From NCBI GenBank assembly GCA_029948255.1, contig JALIZF010001782.1, forward strand, positions 121,001 through 185,000: a DNA stretch of 64,000 nt, given 5' to 3'. Each line of letters opens with the position of its first letter. Within the stretch, counting starts at the first letter, position 1. The notes under the pieces are model-generated. The model was not told where the DNA came from. It saw only the letters and a list, made by a program, of their open reading frames with translations, and ran no database searches. The position numbers and the translations under genes are program-made. Below, one piece after another: positions 29,060-39,633 of this stretch. This DNA comes from Telmatactis stephensoni (Eukaryota; Cnidaria; Anthozoa; Actiniaria; Isophelliidae).

Positions 29060-29545
29060 GGGAGGTAACAGAAAGAGAGGAAGACAGAACCAGGCTCGAC
29101 CACCAGCACTGCTTAAACATGGATCCTTGCACAGATGGCAGTCGAGCCAAGGGAAGAATAAGAAAGAAGAGGAAAGTCAGAGAACGAATATAAAGCTAAG
29201 GGAAAGGGGATAAAAATTTGAAAGAAAGTTAAGGAGGAAGGATGGAAAGTGAGAAATTCAAAGAGAGATGAGAAAAGAACTAGACTCGATTACCAGTCGG
29301 CTTAAAATTTGACCCCTGGCACAACTGGTAAGCAAGCCCATGCACGGATAAAAGAAGAAAAGATGAGTCAGGAAATTTCGTTGAAGAGTAGAGGAAGATG
29401 AGACGATGGAAAATATTTGAAAGAAAGATAAGGAGAAAGGAAAAAAGAAATTTGAGAAAAGAAGGAAAAGAACTAGACTTGATTATCAGTTGGCATAAAA
29501 TTTGACCCCTGGCACAACTAGTAACCAAGTCTAGGAATGAAAGAG
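29060..29545. repeat. three diverged ~195-bp tandem units
   Basis: Three stretches starting near 29080, 29275 and 29468 share the order AG-AA-CTAGACT(C/T)GAT, then TGGCACAACT(G/A)GTAA. Purine-rich spacers of similar length separate them. The first copy is the most diverged. No coding capacity. Confidence 0.6.
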
Positions 29546-29569
29546 AAAAGACTAAGCAGGATGACGAAA

Positions 29570-29690
29570 AGTAGAACAGAGCAGAACAGAGCAGAGCAGA
29601 GAAGAGACAGACAGACACGCAAACAGACAGAGAGAAAGACAGAAAGACGGACAGACCGACAGACAGACAAACAGACAGACATGCAGATAT
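29570..29690. repeat. (GACA)n / (GCAGA)n microsatellite
   Basis: Interrupted AGACAGACA and AGAGCAGAGC repeats. The apparent ORFs on both strands are low-complexity artefacts. Confidence 0.85.
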
Positions 29691-30559
29691 ATAGACGACA
29701 GAGGATTATGAGAATAGGGATCGAATTGCAAACACAAAGATAAAGAGCCTAATACTCAAGTTGTTGAAAACAAAAGATGCTAAAGGAAGATTAAAAAGTA
29801 GTTTTACAAAGGTTCAGCTTATTAATTGTGTTAATTAATTATTAATATCAGCTTATATATTAACTGTGTTTTTCAAAGATTCGGTACGTGATGAACTTGC
29901 ATGTAAGCAAAATCCTGCTGGCGCTCCTTAACAATGTCAGGAGCGTTGTCTACTAGCTGCAGGTAGGTAGGTGTCATATAATCTTTGGGATTGCTCTTTC
30001 CTCCATGTCATTCAGCGTTGAAAAGATGTATTGATGTAGATTTACTAACATATATACTTCTTCACAAGTAGTACTTTATTTACAGCTGAAATCTATTTCA
30101 TGTAGGCATAGTTGACCACTGCTTGCGGAAGGCTCTATATACCACATAACATGAAAGCATCATGAAACCCAAGCACATAAGAGGTCCAGATAGTGGGATA
30201 GCAACCACAAATAAAACACAACAAGTGATTACTGCTGTTATCATAACTGTAGTGACGGTAATACATGCCGCAAGCATGGCGAGAGGGAACCAGGAATGGC
30301 CACATGAAGAAAAACTGGATTGGATTGGACACCATGAAGGTATATAGGTATCGTAAGGTGGCTATCTTCCAAAGAACGTTAGTACCATACTTGATGCCTG
30401 TGGTGATTTGTTGGATTTGTTGGACAAAGGTCTTCAAGAGGGCCATGATCCCAGTTTTGTTTCTCGTCAGCAACTGAAGTATTTTCCTGCAAACGCAATC
30501 CAGTAAACGTACTTAGAAGGGCATTTTTGTCATCAGTGTTCGAAATTCATATTCCTCTC

Positions 30560-30900
30560 TATCTTGTTTCTCGTTTCATTTCCTTTTTCCCACCTTCTCC
30601 TCCCCTCTTCCTCTCCCTTTTATAATTCCTCCATCTCTTCCCCTCTTCCCATCCATCCATCCTTCTACGCATCCATCCATCCATCCATCCTTCCTTCCTT
30701 CGTACCTCCCTCCCTCCCTCCCTTCCTTCCTTCATTCATTCTTTCCTTCCTTCTTTTGCTCTTCCTTTCTTCATCCTATAGTACTTACCAATCCATCTAT
30801 TTGCATCATAGCCCCATTAGTATTCCTTTCTCTCTCTTTCTTTCGTTTCATTCAATCGTCCGATATTCCACGCCCATTATACCTTTTCCAATCACTATTG
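30560..30900. repeat. pyrimidine-rich low-complexity tract with (CATC)n, (CTTC)n
   Basis: A long C/T-rich stretch containing CATCCATCC and CCTTCCTTCC arrays. No gene is seen in it. Confidence 0.8.
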
Positions 30901-31619
30901 TGAACCATCCAATTTAGTTTTTCTAACAATTTATATCAGCATATGTATATACGGAAAATTAATTTTTCTCCCTCTTCGCTTCTCTACTATTTTCTGCCTT
31001 CTTTCTACTTCTATCAATCAATCCATCCGTTCTTTCGCTATCTTTCCAAATTTTCGTTTTTGTTCTCCCTCCATTACAAGGAGTCTACGTTTTTTATTTT
31101 GAGCGCAACGATAAAGAAGGAAACACGCGCGTGTGCTTTTCCTCCTCTGTTTGTTCAACTTTCCTTTTCCTTTTTTTATTCTCCATGTCGAAAGTAAGCT
31201 GTTTGCATGAATCAAACCAACTTGCTGCCAAATTTCTTACCTCAAATCGTCTGAGTTTACTTCTCTTCGTAAGACACTGACAAGTGTGCTAGTTCAAACG
31301 TTCAGTTTCGGTTCAGATAAGAACTATGTCTTTCGCCTTCCCAGAATTAATTTCCTATGCAGAATCCACCAAGAATCAGCGCCCGAAACCGCGGTAAGGG
31401 CCAAAAATATATTCATTTAACAAAAATAGAAAATAGAAAACGAGTGTAATACCTTCAAGCTCTATATATAGAAATAAATTAAAAGGGCTATAGGGAAATT
31501 ATCTGAAGTTTCTACTACTTCTGATGTGACATAATCAACGATATTAACAACTTCTAATAAATGCCAACATTTCTTACCCCCCCCCCGACCTCACTTGTAC
31601 GTCTAAAATCGTAAAGATA

Positions 31620-31815
31620 CAATTTACACGATACAATTTTTGTTTACAACTTGTCGCATGCAACAACCCTACAACTTGCTTACAACTGTTGCGTGCGACA
31701 AGAACAAAAGGTTGTAGGATTTTAAAACATGTTTTAAGACCTTACAACAGTTGTAAGCAAGTTGTAGGGTTGTTGCATGTGACAAGTTGTAAGCAAAAAT
31801 TGTATCGTGTAAATT
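31620..31815. mobile_element. 196-bp MITE foldback
   Basis: The left arm CAATTTACACGATACAATTT continues through TTACAACTTGTCGCATGCAA. It is mirrored at the right by TTGCATGTGACAAGTTGTAA and AAATTGTATCGTGTAAATTG. The arms are ~85 bp with a short loop. Confidence 0.8.
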
Positions 31816-32668
31816 GGCCTTAGGTGGGTGAATTGCAAGAACACACGTGCTTTATTCTTGCGTATTCTATCACTCATTTTTAATCAGGGTGCATATATTC
31901 CATGTAGTCGTGATATAAATGAAATGCTTATTTGTACATCTTTATAACAAACTTTGTATAATTTCACTAAAAAGCTCCATGATTAATATACAGCCGATCA
32001 ATAAAACTTCGAGTCGCTAATTCGGTCTGAAATCACACGCCAGAATACGACAAGGTTATGCGACCAAAATTGCACGACACGCACGAATTAGTAATTAACT
32101 GCATCAATTTGAAATCTTGTGCTCTAGTGATTACTAGATGAATGCTGTCTTCGAAATCACTGAAAATAAGAAATACTACATGGTAAATAATTATCACACT
32201 ACTTGTGCGCACTCCGTAAAAACCGCAACGGACAACGATGTGCATTCATTGGTAGATTTGCTATCCACGAGTTAATTATAAAAACGTGCGATAATTAATG
32301 TGATATTGTAGTGTACGCACGCAATAGAAAGGTTCTGGGCACGAAGAGTTACGTCAGATTTACATTCTACTGCAGGGAACCAATCAGATTGCAGGAAAGT
32401 GTTGTCTTATTCTCAATTCTAATAACACAGTGTCAAACAAAAGGAATATTCGTAATATTAAGGCCTGGACACACGATGTAAATTTTCACGCAACACAGAG
32501 TTTCTGGTATTTCTCCACAGGAAGCCCGACCAAGCATTATGACATCACAATTCGATGTCTTGGGGAGTTGGGGGGTGGGGGGAGGGGGAGGACCGGATAG
32601 CAGGGAGGGGTGGGGAAAGGGGTGTGGGCTATACAAGGATGATTTGCTCACAGGGTGCACTTTTTCCT

Positions 32669-33747
32669 TAGCCTGCTTACAGGCTCTCAAAGGGGAGGGG
32701 GAGGGGGAAAGGGGAAGGGAGCTGGGGAGGAGGGGAGCAGGGGAGGAGGGGAGCAGGGGAGGAAGGGAGAGCCTGCACGAACGCTATTGTTTCAAAAATA
32801 TACGCCCCCTTGTGCTTGATTGCGTGGCAGGCTAATAAAGGTCAATCTAAGCCAATCAGGATCAAGGTAAACACTGTCAAAATCTTGACAGTTCACTGAT
32901 ATTCCCCATGCACGTGCAATATATTTTGCGCTAAAATTTACAACGGCTCGAGATAGTAATATGAATACAACTCCTAAGAAAATTATACGCTCGACAAACG
33001 AAGAATTTAAAGATAAATGTCGTTCATGTAAATACTCATTTAAAGTCCAGTTCGGGAACTCAACAACTCAAGTAAGGCATCATACATTTCAACGGAAAAT
33101 TTGTTTATTCCTTCAAAACGTGAAGCCAGTCGTGGTGTTGTTCTACGGCTTTGTTATGCGAAGATCTGCTGCCCCAAATCATCGACGCTCTCCGAGAGAG
33201 TTTGTAACTCGTGCGGGAGAAAGATCAGAAGTCTCCATTCCTTGTATTTATTTGTGAAAAAATCGTTGACTGAAAGAGATCAGCCACGTAGCAAGAGACA
33301 ACTGCCAACAACTGTATCAACTCCGGAACGGAGTCCCATGCCGAGAAAAGTACTCCGTCCGAGAAGTTCACCAAATCCAAATGAGGGACGAGTATAAAGC
33401 AGTTTGAAGTAAGGCTTTAGCTGCCTCTTTCTGTCCTCGTTTTAAGCTTATCGAAGAGCCATTTTTAAAGTTTAAATCTGTAAGAACATCTTGTATCAAA
33501 TAGTATCCAACTTCGCCATGATTGTTTACTGAAATTCTAACTACTAGTTCTAACCGCAAAGTCACAGTTCAGTTCCCTCAGCCAATCAGATGCCTCCGTT
33601 CGTGGGCGAACGGAGAATATTTTTGAAACAATAGCGTTCGTGCAGGCTCTCCCTTCCTTTCCCTCCTCCCCAGTCCCCTCCCCTCCTCCCCAGCTCCCTT
33701 CCCCTTCCCCCCTTCCCCCTCCCCTTTGAGAGCCTGTAAGCAGGCTA
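32669..33747. mobile_element. G-rich foldback transposon, 9-bp TSD (long member)
   Basis: Begins TAGCCTGCTTACAGGCTCTC, followed by ~100 bp of G/A-rich sequence, and ends with the inverted C/T-rich tract and GAGAGCCTGTAAGCAGGCTA. It is flanked by a perfect 9-bp duplication CTTTTTCCT (32660-32668 and 33748-33756). Two shorter relatives at 37700-37992 and 40298-40408 share the TAGCCTG...CAGGCTA ends and 9-bp duplications. The interior carries a broken zinc-finger ORF. Nine-bp duplications and long TIRs are seen in Mutator-like elements, but no transposase was identified. Confidence 0.85.
32961..33397 (+). pseudogene. frameshifted ZAD-like zinc-finger fragment
   Basis: Two overlapping frames form one interrupted protein. 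The first, from 32961, reads MNTTPKKIIRSTNEEF and then CRSCKYSFKVQFG. The second contains ISTENLFIPSKREASRGVVL, CNSCGRKIRSLHSLYLF and a basic tail to the stop at 33397. The order CxxC ... GVVL ... CNxCxRKIRxLxxLY resembles the N-terminal C4 zinc-finger module I recall from multicopy cnidarian transposon-type proteins (often with DUF6589). A one-base shift near 33075 separates the halves, and no intron with a usable acceptor fits. The fragment sits wholly inside the 32669-33747 foldback element, so it is probably a decayed terminal part of a transposon protein. Confidence 0.55.
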
Positions 33748-33919
33748 CTTTTTCCTCGGGACAGGGTCGATATAAAAAATCACAATAGTTTCTCTCTACA
33801 AGAGGGTATACTTTATCGATCTTCACTCTGGAATTCGGACAGCATTGAAGATCATCATTGAATTTAATAGAATATTTTTTTTATTCATATCTGGAAATTC
33901 GTAAATGTAGTCTATTTTG

Positions 33920-34450
33920 TCTAGAACAGGTCGAGACTCAGCAGCACATCAGAGATGTAAATCAAGGGATCGAGTACCCCCTAGCCTGGATGCCAGAGAC
34001 CCAGATAGAAGGGTAAATTAAAGTTCCCTGAAGTGAAAACGTTTTATGTTTAAGATTGACGCTTTGAGTAACCGTAGGCTCTACTCTTGTTATACATTGG
34101 ATTTACTTTCACAATTCCTTTACTTAATTTATACATACATACATTAAACAAATTGGACTGATATAGTTAACATTTGAGCCCTTGGATGGTTGTCAGTTAA
34201 TTTAGATGTTGGCAGTGTCCCCCCTTTCGATTTTGCCGGTAGTCTGACTCAAGCGCAGCCCTTTAAAGCTTGTCACGCAACGCTCCCTTTGGAGAGGGAT
34301 CGTTGCGTGATGAGCCTTAAAAGGGCTGCGAAGGAGACTACTCCATTTCCATGTCAACATTGCTCCTCCGCATTTTCTTTTGGCGTTCCTAGGGGGAGGG
34401 CGGGGATGAAGACGCCAAAAAACGTTTTCCGCACCCACTTTCCTTCCATC
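33920..34450 (+). repeat. dispersed repeat, copy 1, with internal hairpin
   Basis: Starts TTGTCTAGAACAGGTC and includes ACTCAGCAGCACATCA, a hairpin (CACGCAACG...CGTTGCGTG, 34273-34309), then AGCCTTAAAA and GAGACTA. The same order occurs in copy 2 at 36535-36850, in the same orientation, so the two copies flank the IPT gene. Confidence 0.65.
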
Positions 34451-34517
34451 ATTTTTCGGTTTATCTATTTCAGCCACAGGCTAATTAACGGATTTTAACT
34501 AGTTAGCAGGCACAAAC

Positions 34518-34736
34518 AATAGACCATTTCACGGTTGTCGTGGCTCAACCTCAGCCTCGATAACGTGTAATATATTCTTTAGAATTTGACTACAGCCCGT
34601 GGAATTTTAAAGTGTTTCGATTGTTTGTTGATGTGTACATTCCTTACATTACCATGGGCTGCAGTCAATTTCTAAAGAATATATTACACACCGTCGAGGC
34701 TGAGGTTGAGCCACGACAACCGTGAAATGGTCTATT
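34518..34736. mobile_element. 219-bp MITE foldback (AATAGACCATTTCACGG)
   Basis: The left arm AATAGACCATTTCACGGTTG through TAATATATTCTTTAGAA is mirrored at the right, ending CAACCGTGAAATGGTCTATT. The arms are ~75 bp. It ends 37 bp from the stop codon of the IPT gene and so may lie in its 3' UTR. Confidence 0.85.
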
Positions 34737-34773
34737 AGGCGAACTGCCTTTAGAAAACCTGTATATACGTTCT

Positions 34774-35682
34774 TTATGCTTGAATGGCAGTATAACCTTT
34801 GCGTCTCTTGCAGCGCTTACAGGGGCTGCAACACTCGTTATTGCAACATCTTTTCTTTATATTCTCATAACCACACATACAACATAAAATTACACAGGAA
34901 ATGGTTCCCACGGCGCCGGCTGCCAATATGAAACCCAACCAAATCCACATAATAACGTACTTTGCGGGATCCCTGTATGTAAACACAATGTTATCAGGAA
35001 TGGAGTCGAAATGTTGGCCATCAGAAGATATCGTGATCTTTTTAGCATTATCAGGATCTTGGGGCGTATCTGCACCGACATTTCCGTGCATGGAGCCATT
35101 ACCATGAGAAACACTAGCGTTACCTTCTTCAGCGGTAGCAGACACTCCATGGTTGTCAAAGATTGGAACCTTGCATTTGACTTCCGTTTTGCTGACAAAC
35201 ATAGCATCCACTGTCATCTGAACTGCTCCAAATCTGCACTTAAAGGCTCCACAGTCCAAAAAGTTGCCTTTCACAGTTAGAGTGTCGCCTTGCCACCCTA
35301 TTTTGGGTTGGATTTTCTGGATGAAATTTGGAGTATCATATATATAAAAGTATCGTGTGTTTGACATGACCTTGCCGTTGCTACTGAGAACGTTCATAGT
35401 ATAGTTCTTGCTTGCTGCAGCCACACGACCAGAAACCAACAACATGATTTCCTCTGTGGATCTGTAGACAACGTGAGGTGTCGACAGCACCGTCCTTCCA
35501 AAGCGAACTGAGTCCGTTGGCTGGAAACCCTTGCCTTTGATGACAACTGAAGTAGCTCCATTCAGAGGCCCACATGTTGGCAAAACACTGGTGATGTGTT
35601 TTGTTGGATCAGATGCTTTTGCCGAGGAGAAACAAGAAAAGCAAAGGAACCCAAGAAAACTTGCAAGGATGATCAAAGCCAT
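34774..35682 (-). CDS. intronless IPT/TIG-domain single-pass membrane protein
   Basis: 302 aa in one exon. Residues 1-23 form a signal peptide (MALIILASFLGFLCFSCFSS). Two IPT/TIG (immunoglobulin-like, plexin/transcription-factor type) modules follow. The first starts ~28 (ITSVLPTCGPLNGATSVVIK), the second ~118 (IQKIQPKIGWQGDTLTVKG) with paired cysteines in LDCGAFKC. The second is interrupted by a Gly/Asn/His-rich loop with N-glycosylation-type NAS and NGS sites. A transmembrane helix spans ~244-268 (IMWIWLGFILAAGAVGTISC). The cytosolic tail is Cys- and Lys/Arg-rich (CCNNECCSPCKRCKRR) and could be palmitoylated. IPT modules occur in plexins, Met receptors and many cell-surface proteins; no specific orthologue is recognised. 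Its upstream region is partly duplicated at 37608-38035. Function as a surface adhesion or receptor-like protein is inference. Confidence 0.8.
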   Translation of the reverse strand: MALIILASFLGFLCFSCFSSAKASDPTKHITSVLPTCGPLNGATSVVIKGKGFQPTDSVRFGRTVLSTPHVVYRSTEEIMLLVSGRVAAASKNYTMNVLSSNGKVMSNTRYFYIYDTPNFIQKIQPKIGWQGDTLTVKGNFLDCGAFKCRFGAVQMTVDAMFVSKTEVKCKVPIFDNHGVSATAEEGNASVSHGNGSMHGNVGADTPQDPDNAKKITISSDGQHFDSIPDNIVFTYRDPAKYVIMWIWLGFILAAGAVGTISCVILCCMCGYENIKKRCCNNECCSPCKRCKRRKGYTAIQA

Positions 35683-35709
35683 TGTTGCTCACTGAAGCAA
35701 TGTTACTTT

Positions 35710-35835
35710 TACCACGAAATCGAACAGGGGTTTCCCCGATCACGTTGTTGTTACACGTTAGTTACATCCGTCAATCACAAGGTATCAGTCACACAACGCA
35801 AGTTTTGCAGAGCAGCCACAGGAAGCCTAATGAGC
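35710..35835. repeat. 5' flank of IPT gene, duplicated at 37608-38035
   Basis: From ACCACGAAAT through GGGGTTTCCCCG, TTACACGTTAGTTACATCCG and GCAGAGCAGCCACAGGAA, this stretch recurs downstream. It directly precedes the IPT start and so probably includes the 5' UTR or promoter. Position 35792-35800 (CACAACGCA) is the empty site of the insertion at 37700-37992. Confidence 0.8.
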
Positions 35836-35870
35836 GTTTATCATGTAATTCCAAAAGTCACAGTACAGAA

Positions 35871-36123
35871 ATACACCTATTTCAAAAAAGGTTGTCACCG
35901 CTAAGAGCGATAGGCGATAGGTAATAGGTCATTCCAAGACCGCAAAGCACTATTGATTTCTAATTGATTTACATATGAATAGCCAAATATTTGATGGAAG
36001 AGTGTAAAGAAAGATTTAGGATGGCTTAATTAAGAAATCAATAGTGCTTTGCGGTCTTGGAATGACCTATTACCTATCGCCTATCGCTCTTAGCGATGAC
36101 AACCTTTTTTGAAATAGGTGTAT
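35871..36123. mobile_element. 253-bp foldback upstream of IPT gene
   Basis: The left arm ATACACCTATTTCAAAAAAG continues through TCATTCCAAGACCGCAAAGC. It is mirrored by GCTTTGCGGTCTTGGAATGA and CTTTTTTGAAATAGGTGTAT. The arms are ~95 bp. It directly abuts another foldback on the right. Confidence 0.85.
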
Positions 36124-36390
36124 AATTACCATAGCTGGAAAGAGCACGTCAAAATTAGTACAACTGTGAAGTTTGAATGAAGGAAGTTTAAAACTCACGA
36201 AGATATGAATTTTCAAAAATTGAAATTTTGTATGAAAACATTCGCTGGTAGGCAAGAGATGCCTACCAGCAAAGGTTTTCTTACAAATTCACACTTTTCA
36301 AAAATTCATATTCTCGCGAGTTTTGGATTTAATTCCTTCAAACTTCACTGTCTTCCTAATTCTAACATGCTCTTTCCAGCTATGGTAATT
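36124..36390. mobile_element. 267-bp foldback abutting the previous one
   Basis: AATTACCATAGCTGGAAAGA at the left is mirrored as TCTTTCCAGCTATGGTAATT at the right. The centre is the tight hairpin GCTGGTAGGC..GCCTACCAGC near 36257. Confidence 0.8.
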
Positions 36391-36534
36391 CTAGAAGAAC
36401 AAAGTTCTTCATCAGCGAAAGTATTTTCTGTTCTTCTTTTATAGAATGGGAGCCATGAAATAGAATAAGAACAACAGAAAAATTTAAAAGGCCTCAAAAA
36501 TCAGACGCTGCATTTTCTCGTTGAAGTGTTTCAG

Positions 36535-36850
36535 TTATTTTGTCTAGAACAAGTCCAGGCCGGTCATAAAGACAAATTAAAGACTCAGCAGCACATCAAT
36601 TAAAGTTGTAAAGGGAGTACCACCTATACCCTTGGTGCCAGATGCATGAACCAAATAGCAGGACAGAACCCAAAAGACAGTTTTACGTTTACACTTTGTG
36701 GCGAGGATTGTTGCGTGACTAGCCTTAAAAAGGCCACGAAAGAGACTATTCCAGACCCCTGTCACTACTTCTCCTTATTTTCATCTGGCGTCCTGTCAAA
36801 TATAGCTAGCCATGCACAAAGGAACGGAAAAGGAGTGCCCAGCGTCTGGA
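36535..36850 (+). repeat. dispersed repeat, copy 2
   Basis: Shares TTGTCTAGAACAAGTC, ACTCAGCAGCACATCA, TTGTTGCGTGACTAGCCTTA and AAGAGACTATTCCAGACCCC with copy 1 at 33920-34450, in the same order and orientation. Confidence 0.6.
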
Positions 36851-37607
36851 TGTTAAGTATACTATGTAGTCAAAATAGATACAAAAGATTACAGATTATG
36901 AAGTAAGCTTCTGTCAAGGGAGGGAACATTAAAGAAAAAATGACGGGGGAGGGTGGGTGAGTTTACAGTCAAAACGGCTCAAGCTTACCCCCCAAACATC
37001 GAAGATTCGATTCAGTTTTGCAAATTTGACGTCAAGGTTTGTTTTAAAATTTGCATAACGTAGATAAATGTCCGGAGGGAGGGGAGGGGGAAGGAATTTT
37101 GAAAATGACCAGGCCCTAAAAGGTACCCGAGTCTAATTAAGGTGGGCGTGGCAACCCAACATTTTTACCCCTAAAGACCCCTGAAAGGTATCAACTCAAA
37201 AACACATGATTGAACGAATCTTAAACATGACAGACAGACAGACTTTTATTAGCTCTTTTGTGCTCTTTGTGACTGCTAATAATAGTAAATGCTGATTTAC
37301 AAACTACAAAATTACAACAAAATATGTGTTATATTCTTATTATATCTTAGATATAACAGTTACTTTACCCTGCGAGCAAAGTTTATAAAAGAAACCCCAC
37401 TTGAGCAGGGTAATATTATTTGTATTATTCCATATCTTGTAACAGTGCTATTCCGTTTTTTGTGTGCTAGCACTTCTTTTCTCTCTTAAAAACATTCATA
37501 AATATATATTTTTTCATTTGGGTTAATTAAAATATGGAATTTAGAATACGGACTGATTGATGGAATTAAACATGTAAACATTGTTTTTTCACTGAAACAA
37601 TTTTCCA

Positions 37608-38035
37608 CGAAATTAGGGGTTTCCCCGGTTTAGCTAGATCACGTGGCTGTTACACGTTAGTTACATCCGTCAATCACAAGGTATCAGTCACACAAAGCAT
37701 AGCCTGCGTGGCGGCCCCGGGAATTGGGGAGGAGGGAAAGGGAAGGGGAGGGGAGAGGGGGGACGGGAGAAGGAGGAGGAGAAAGGGAAATAGTATATAT
37801 AACATAAATATATCACATGCAATAGTTTCCGGTAAGCTTTGATTGGCTGAGTTATTTGATATGTTAAAGTGGGTGGTACACGAAAACCTGGGGGTTGAGT
37901 GCACGCTCTTCCTTTCTCCTCCTCCTCCTCCTCCTCCCGTCAGCCTCCCCTTCCCCCTCCTCCCCAATCCCCCAGAGCCGCCACGCAGGCTACACAACGC
38001 AAGCTTTGCAGAGCAGCCACAGGAAACCTAATTAT
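37608..38035. repeat. second copy of IPT upstream region, split by an insertion
   Basis: CCACGAAATTAGGGGTTTCC and TTACACGTTAGTTACATCCG match the IPT 5' flank. The match stops at 37699 and resumes at 37993, with the 293-bp foldback between. No second IPT coding frame follows, so only the 5' region was duplicated or survives. Confidence 0.75.
37700..37992. mobile_element. G-rich foldback family, 293-bp member
   Basis: Ends TAGCCTGCGTGGCGGC and GCCGCCACGCAGGCTA, with G-rich and C-rich arms inside. It is flanked by CACAAAGCA (37691-37699) and CACAACGCA (37993-38001), a 9-bp duplication with one mismatch. The uninterrupted paralogue at 35792 confirms the insertion point. Confidence 0.9.
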
Positions 38036-38178
38036 ACGGCAAAAAAATGGGCAACAGAAGAACACGAATATAAATTGTGTCCTATATTTTCTTTGCCTTG
38101 GTGTATAGTATATTGTTCATATATATAGTCATTTGTCTAGAGCTGCTCGAATAGAAAAACTGATTTCCGCGATCTTAA

Positions 38179-39162
38179 GGAGGCTTCCTACACCTTCTCT
38201 AGTGCTCGACCGGTCAACTTGAAATGGCTGTAGTTCTTACATGAAAGCACCCACAGTTATGACCTTTCGTTCACTTACTATTTTAATAGTATGTGTTTTG
38301 TTTACATCGGGGTTACCATAGTGACGAAACGATGACGTCACCGTTTTAGATTCTAAGCAATATTACGCGTTTTTTGACCTAAACTTTTAAAACGACATAC
38401 AGGGCGTCAATATCTAGCACTTAGGCTAGTAGCATATGAATTTTGGAGAAATTCGTATAAACGGATTTTGAAATATTCTAGGCGCAATTTTTTAACCAAC
38501 AAAATATCAATTTATTACCAGGTTTCGACTCAATAATTTTAAAAGCAAAGCAGCATGACAACTCTTGGACTGTCTAAATGTTGTTCATATATCAGAAAGT
38601 GCTTTGGATCTCCGTCAGCGCACGCCACCCAGCCACCTAGATATGAAATTGGGTTGAATTTTATCAAAATTTGTGCAAAAACGTTTATAGTGCTTCAAAA
38701 GAAAAATTTCTTGAGAGGTAGTCTTAATATACAAGCAACGTATTGACAGTTGAATAGTTGTCATGCTGTTTTGCTTTTAAAATTATTGAGTCAAAACCTG
38801 GTCAGTAATAAATTATTTTGGGGGTTAACAAATTGCGCCTCGAATATTTCAAAATCTGTTTATAGGGTACGAATTTCTCCAAAATTCGTATGCTACTAGC
38901 CAAAGTTCTAAATATTAACGCCTTGTATGTCGTTGTAAAAGTTTAGGTCAAAAAAACGCATAAAATTGCTTGGAATCTAAAACGGTGACGTCATCGTTTC
39001 GTCGCTATGGTAACCCCGATGTAAACAAAACACATACCATTAAAAACTTCAGTCTTTATGTAGCAAGTGAACGAAAGGTCATAACTGTGGGTGCTTTCAT
39101 GTAAGAACTACAGCCATTTCAAGTTGACCGGTCGAGCACTAGAGAAATTGTAGGAAGCCTCC
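38179..39162. mobile_element. 984-bp palindromic foldback flanked by TTAA
   Basis: Starts GGAGGCTTCCTACA and ends TGTAGGAAGCCTCC, with TTAA on both sides (38175-38178, 39163-39166). The arms are ~400 bp, reach ~38574 and ~38744, and enclose a ~170-bp loop. Arm identity is high with scattered indels. TTAA duplication is typical of piggyBac and Kolobok elements; the GGAGGC end is not diagnostic. No ORF of note. Confidence 0.85.
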
Positions 39163-39618
39163 TTAATTCGTTTATCGTTGCCAAGGTAACACCGATCAAC
39201 GGAAATTTAAACCATTCGAAACCTTCATATAAGCCTGATAACTGGAGCAGAAGGCGTTTCAATCCGTCTTGAAAGAGCCCATTATTTCCTAAACTGAAAA
39301 GTGGAAGTTTGTTACAAAACAAAACTATTACGAGCCACCTTAAACCGTATGTTAATGAAGCAAAATGTACAAAGATCCTCCTACAGAAGAACAAGTTCTT
39401 GCCGGAAGCTTATTCTGTTCTTCTTTTGAAATAGAATAAAAAGCAAAGAAATTTAAAAGGCCTCTAAAATCATGAGAGCCACTATACTTTCTCATTCTGA
39501 TGTCTGTAAATCTGACGGGAAAATTGCAAGGAGAAAAATGCAAAACCCGTCTCTTTGTACTAACCTGGATAAATTTGAAAACACATCATTTTTGCTACGA
39601 TTAGGCCTCTGCAAAGCG

Positions 39619-39633
39619 GGGGGGGGGGGGGGG
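39619..39633. repeat. poly(G) run and adjacent GA-rich tract
   Basis: A ~15-base G homopolymer followed by GAGAGAGA and AAAAAGAAAAAAG. Simple sequence. Confidence 0.8.

Noticed and set aside
34901..35280. Plus-strand frames over the IPT gene
   Set aside because: Shadows of the 302-codon minus-strand gene, which has a signal peptide, two domains and a membrane helix.
37226..37320. LINE 3' end (GACAGACAGACAGACTTTTATT)
   Set aside because: Suggestive tail-like sequence, but no reverse transcriptase remnant or duplication is visible nearby.
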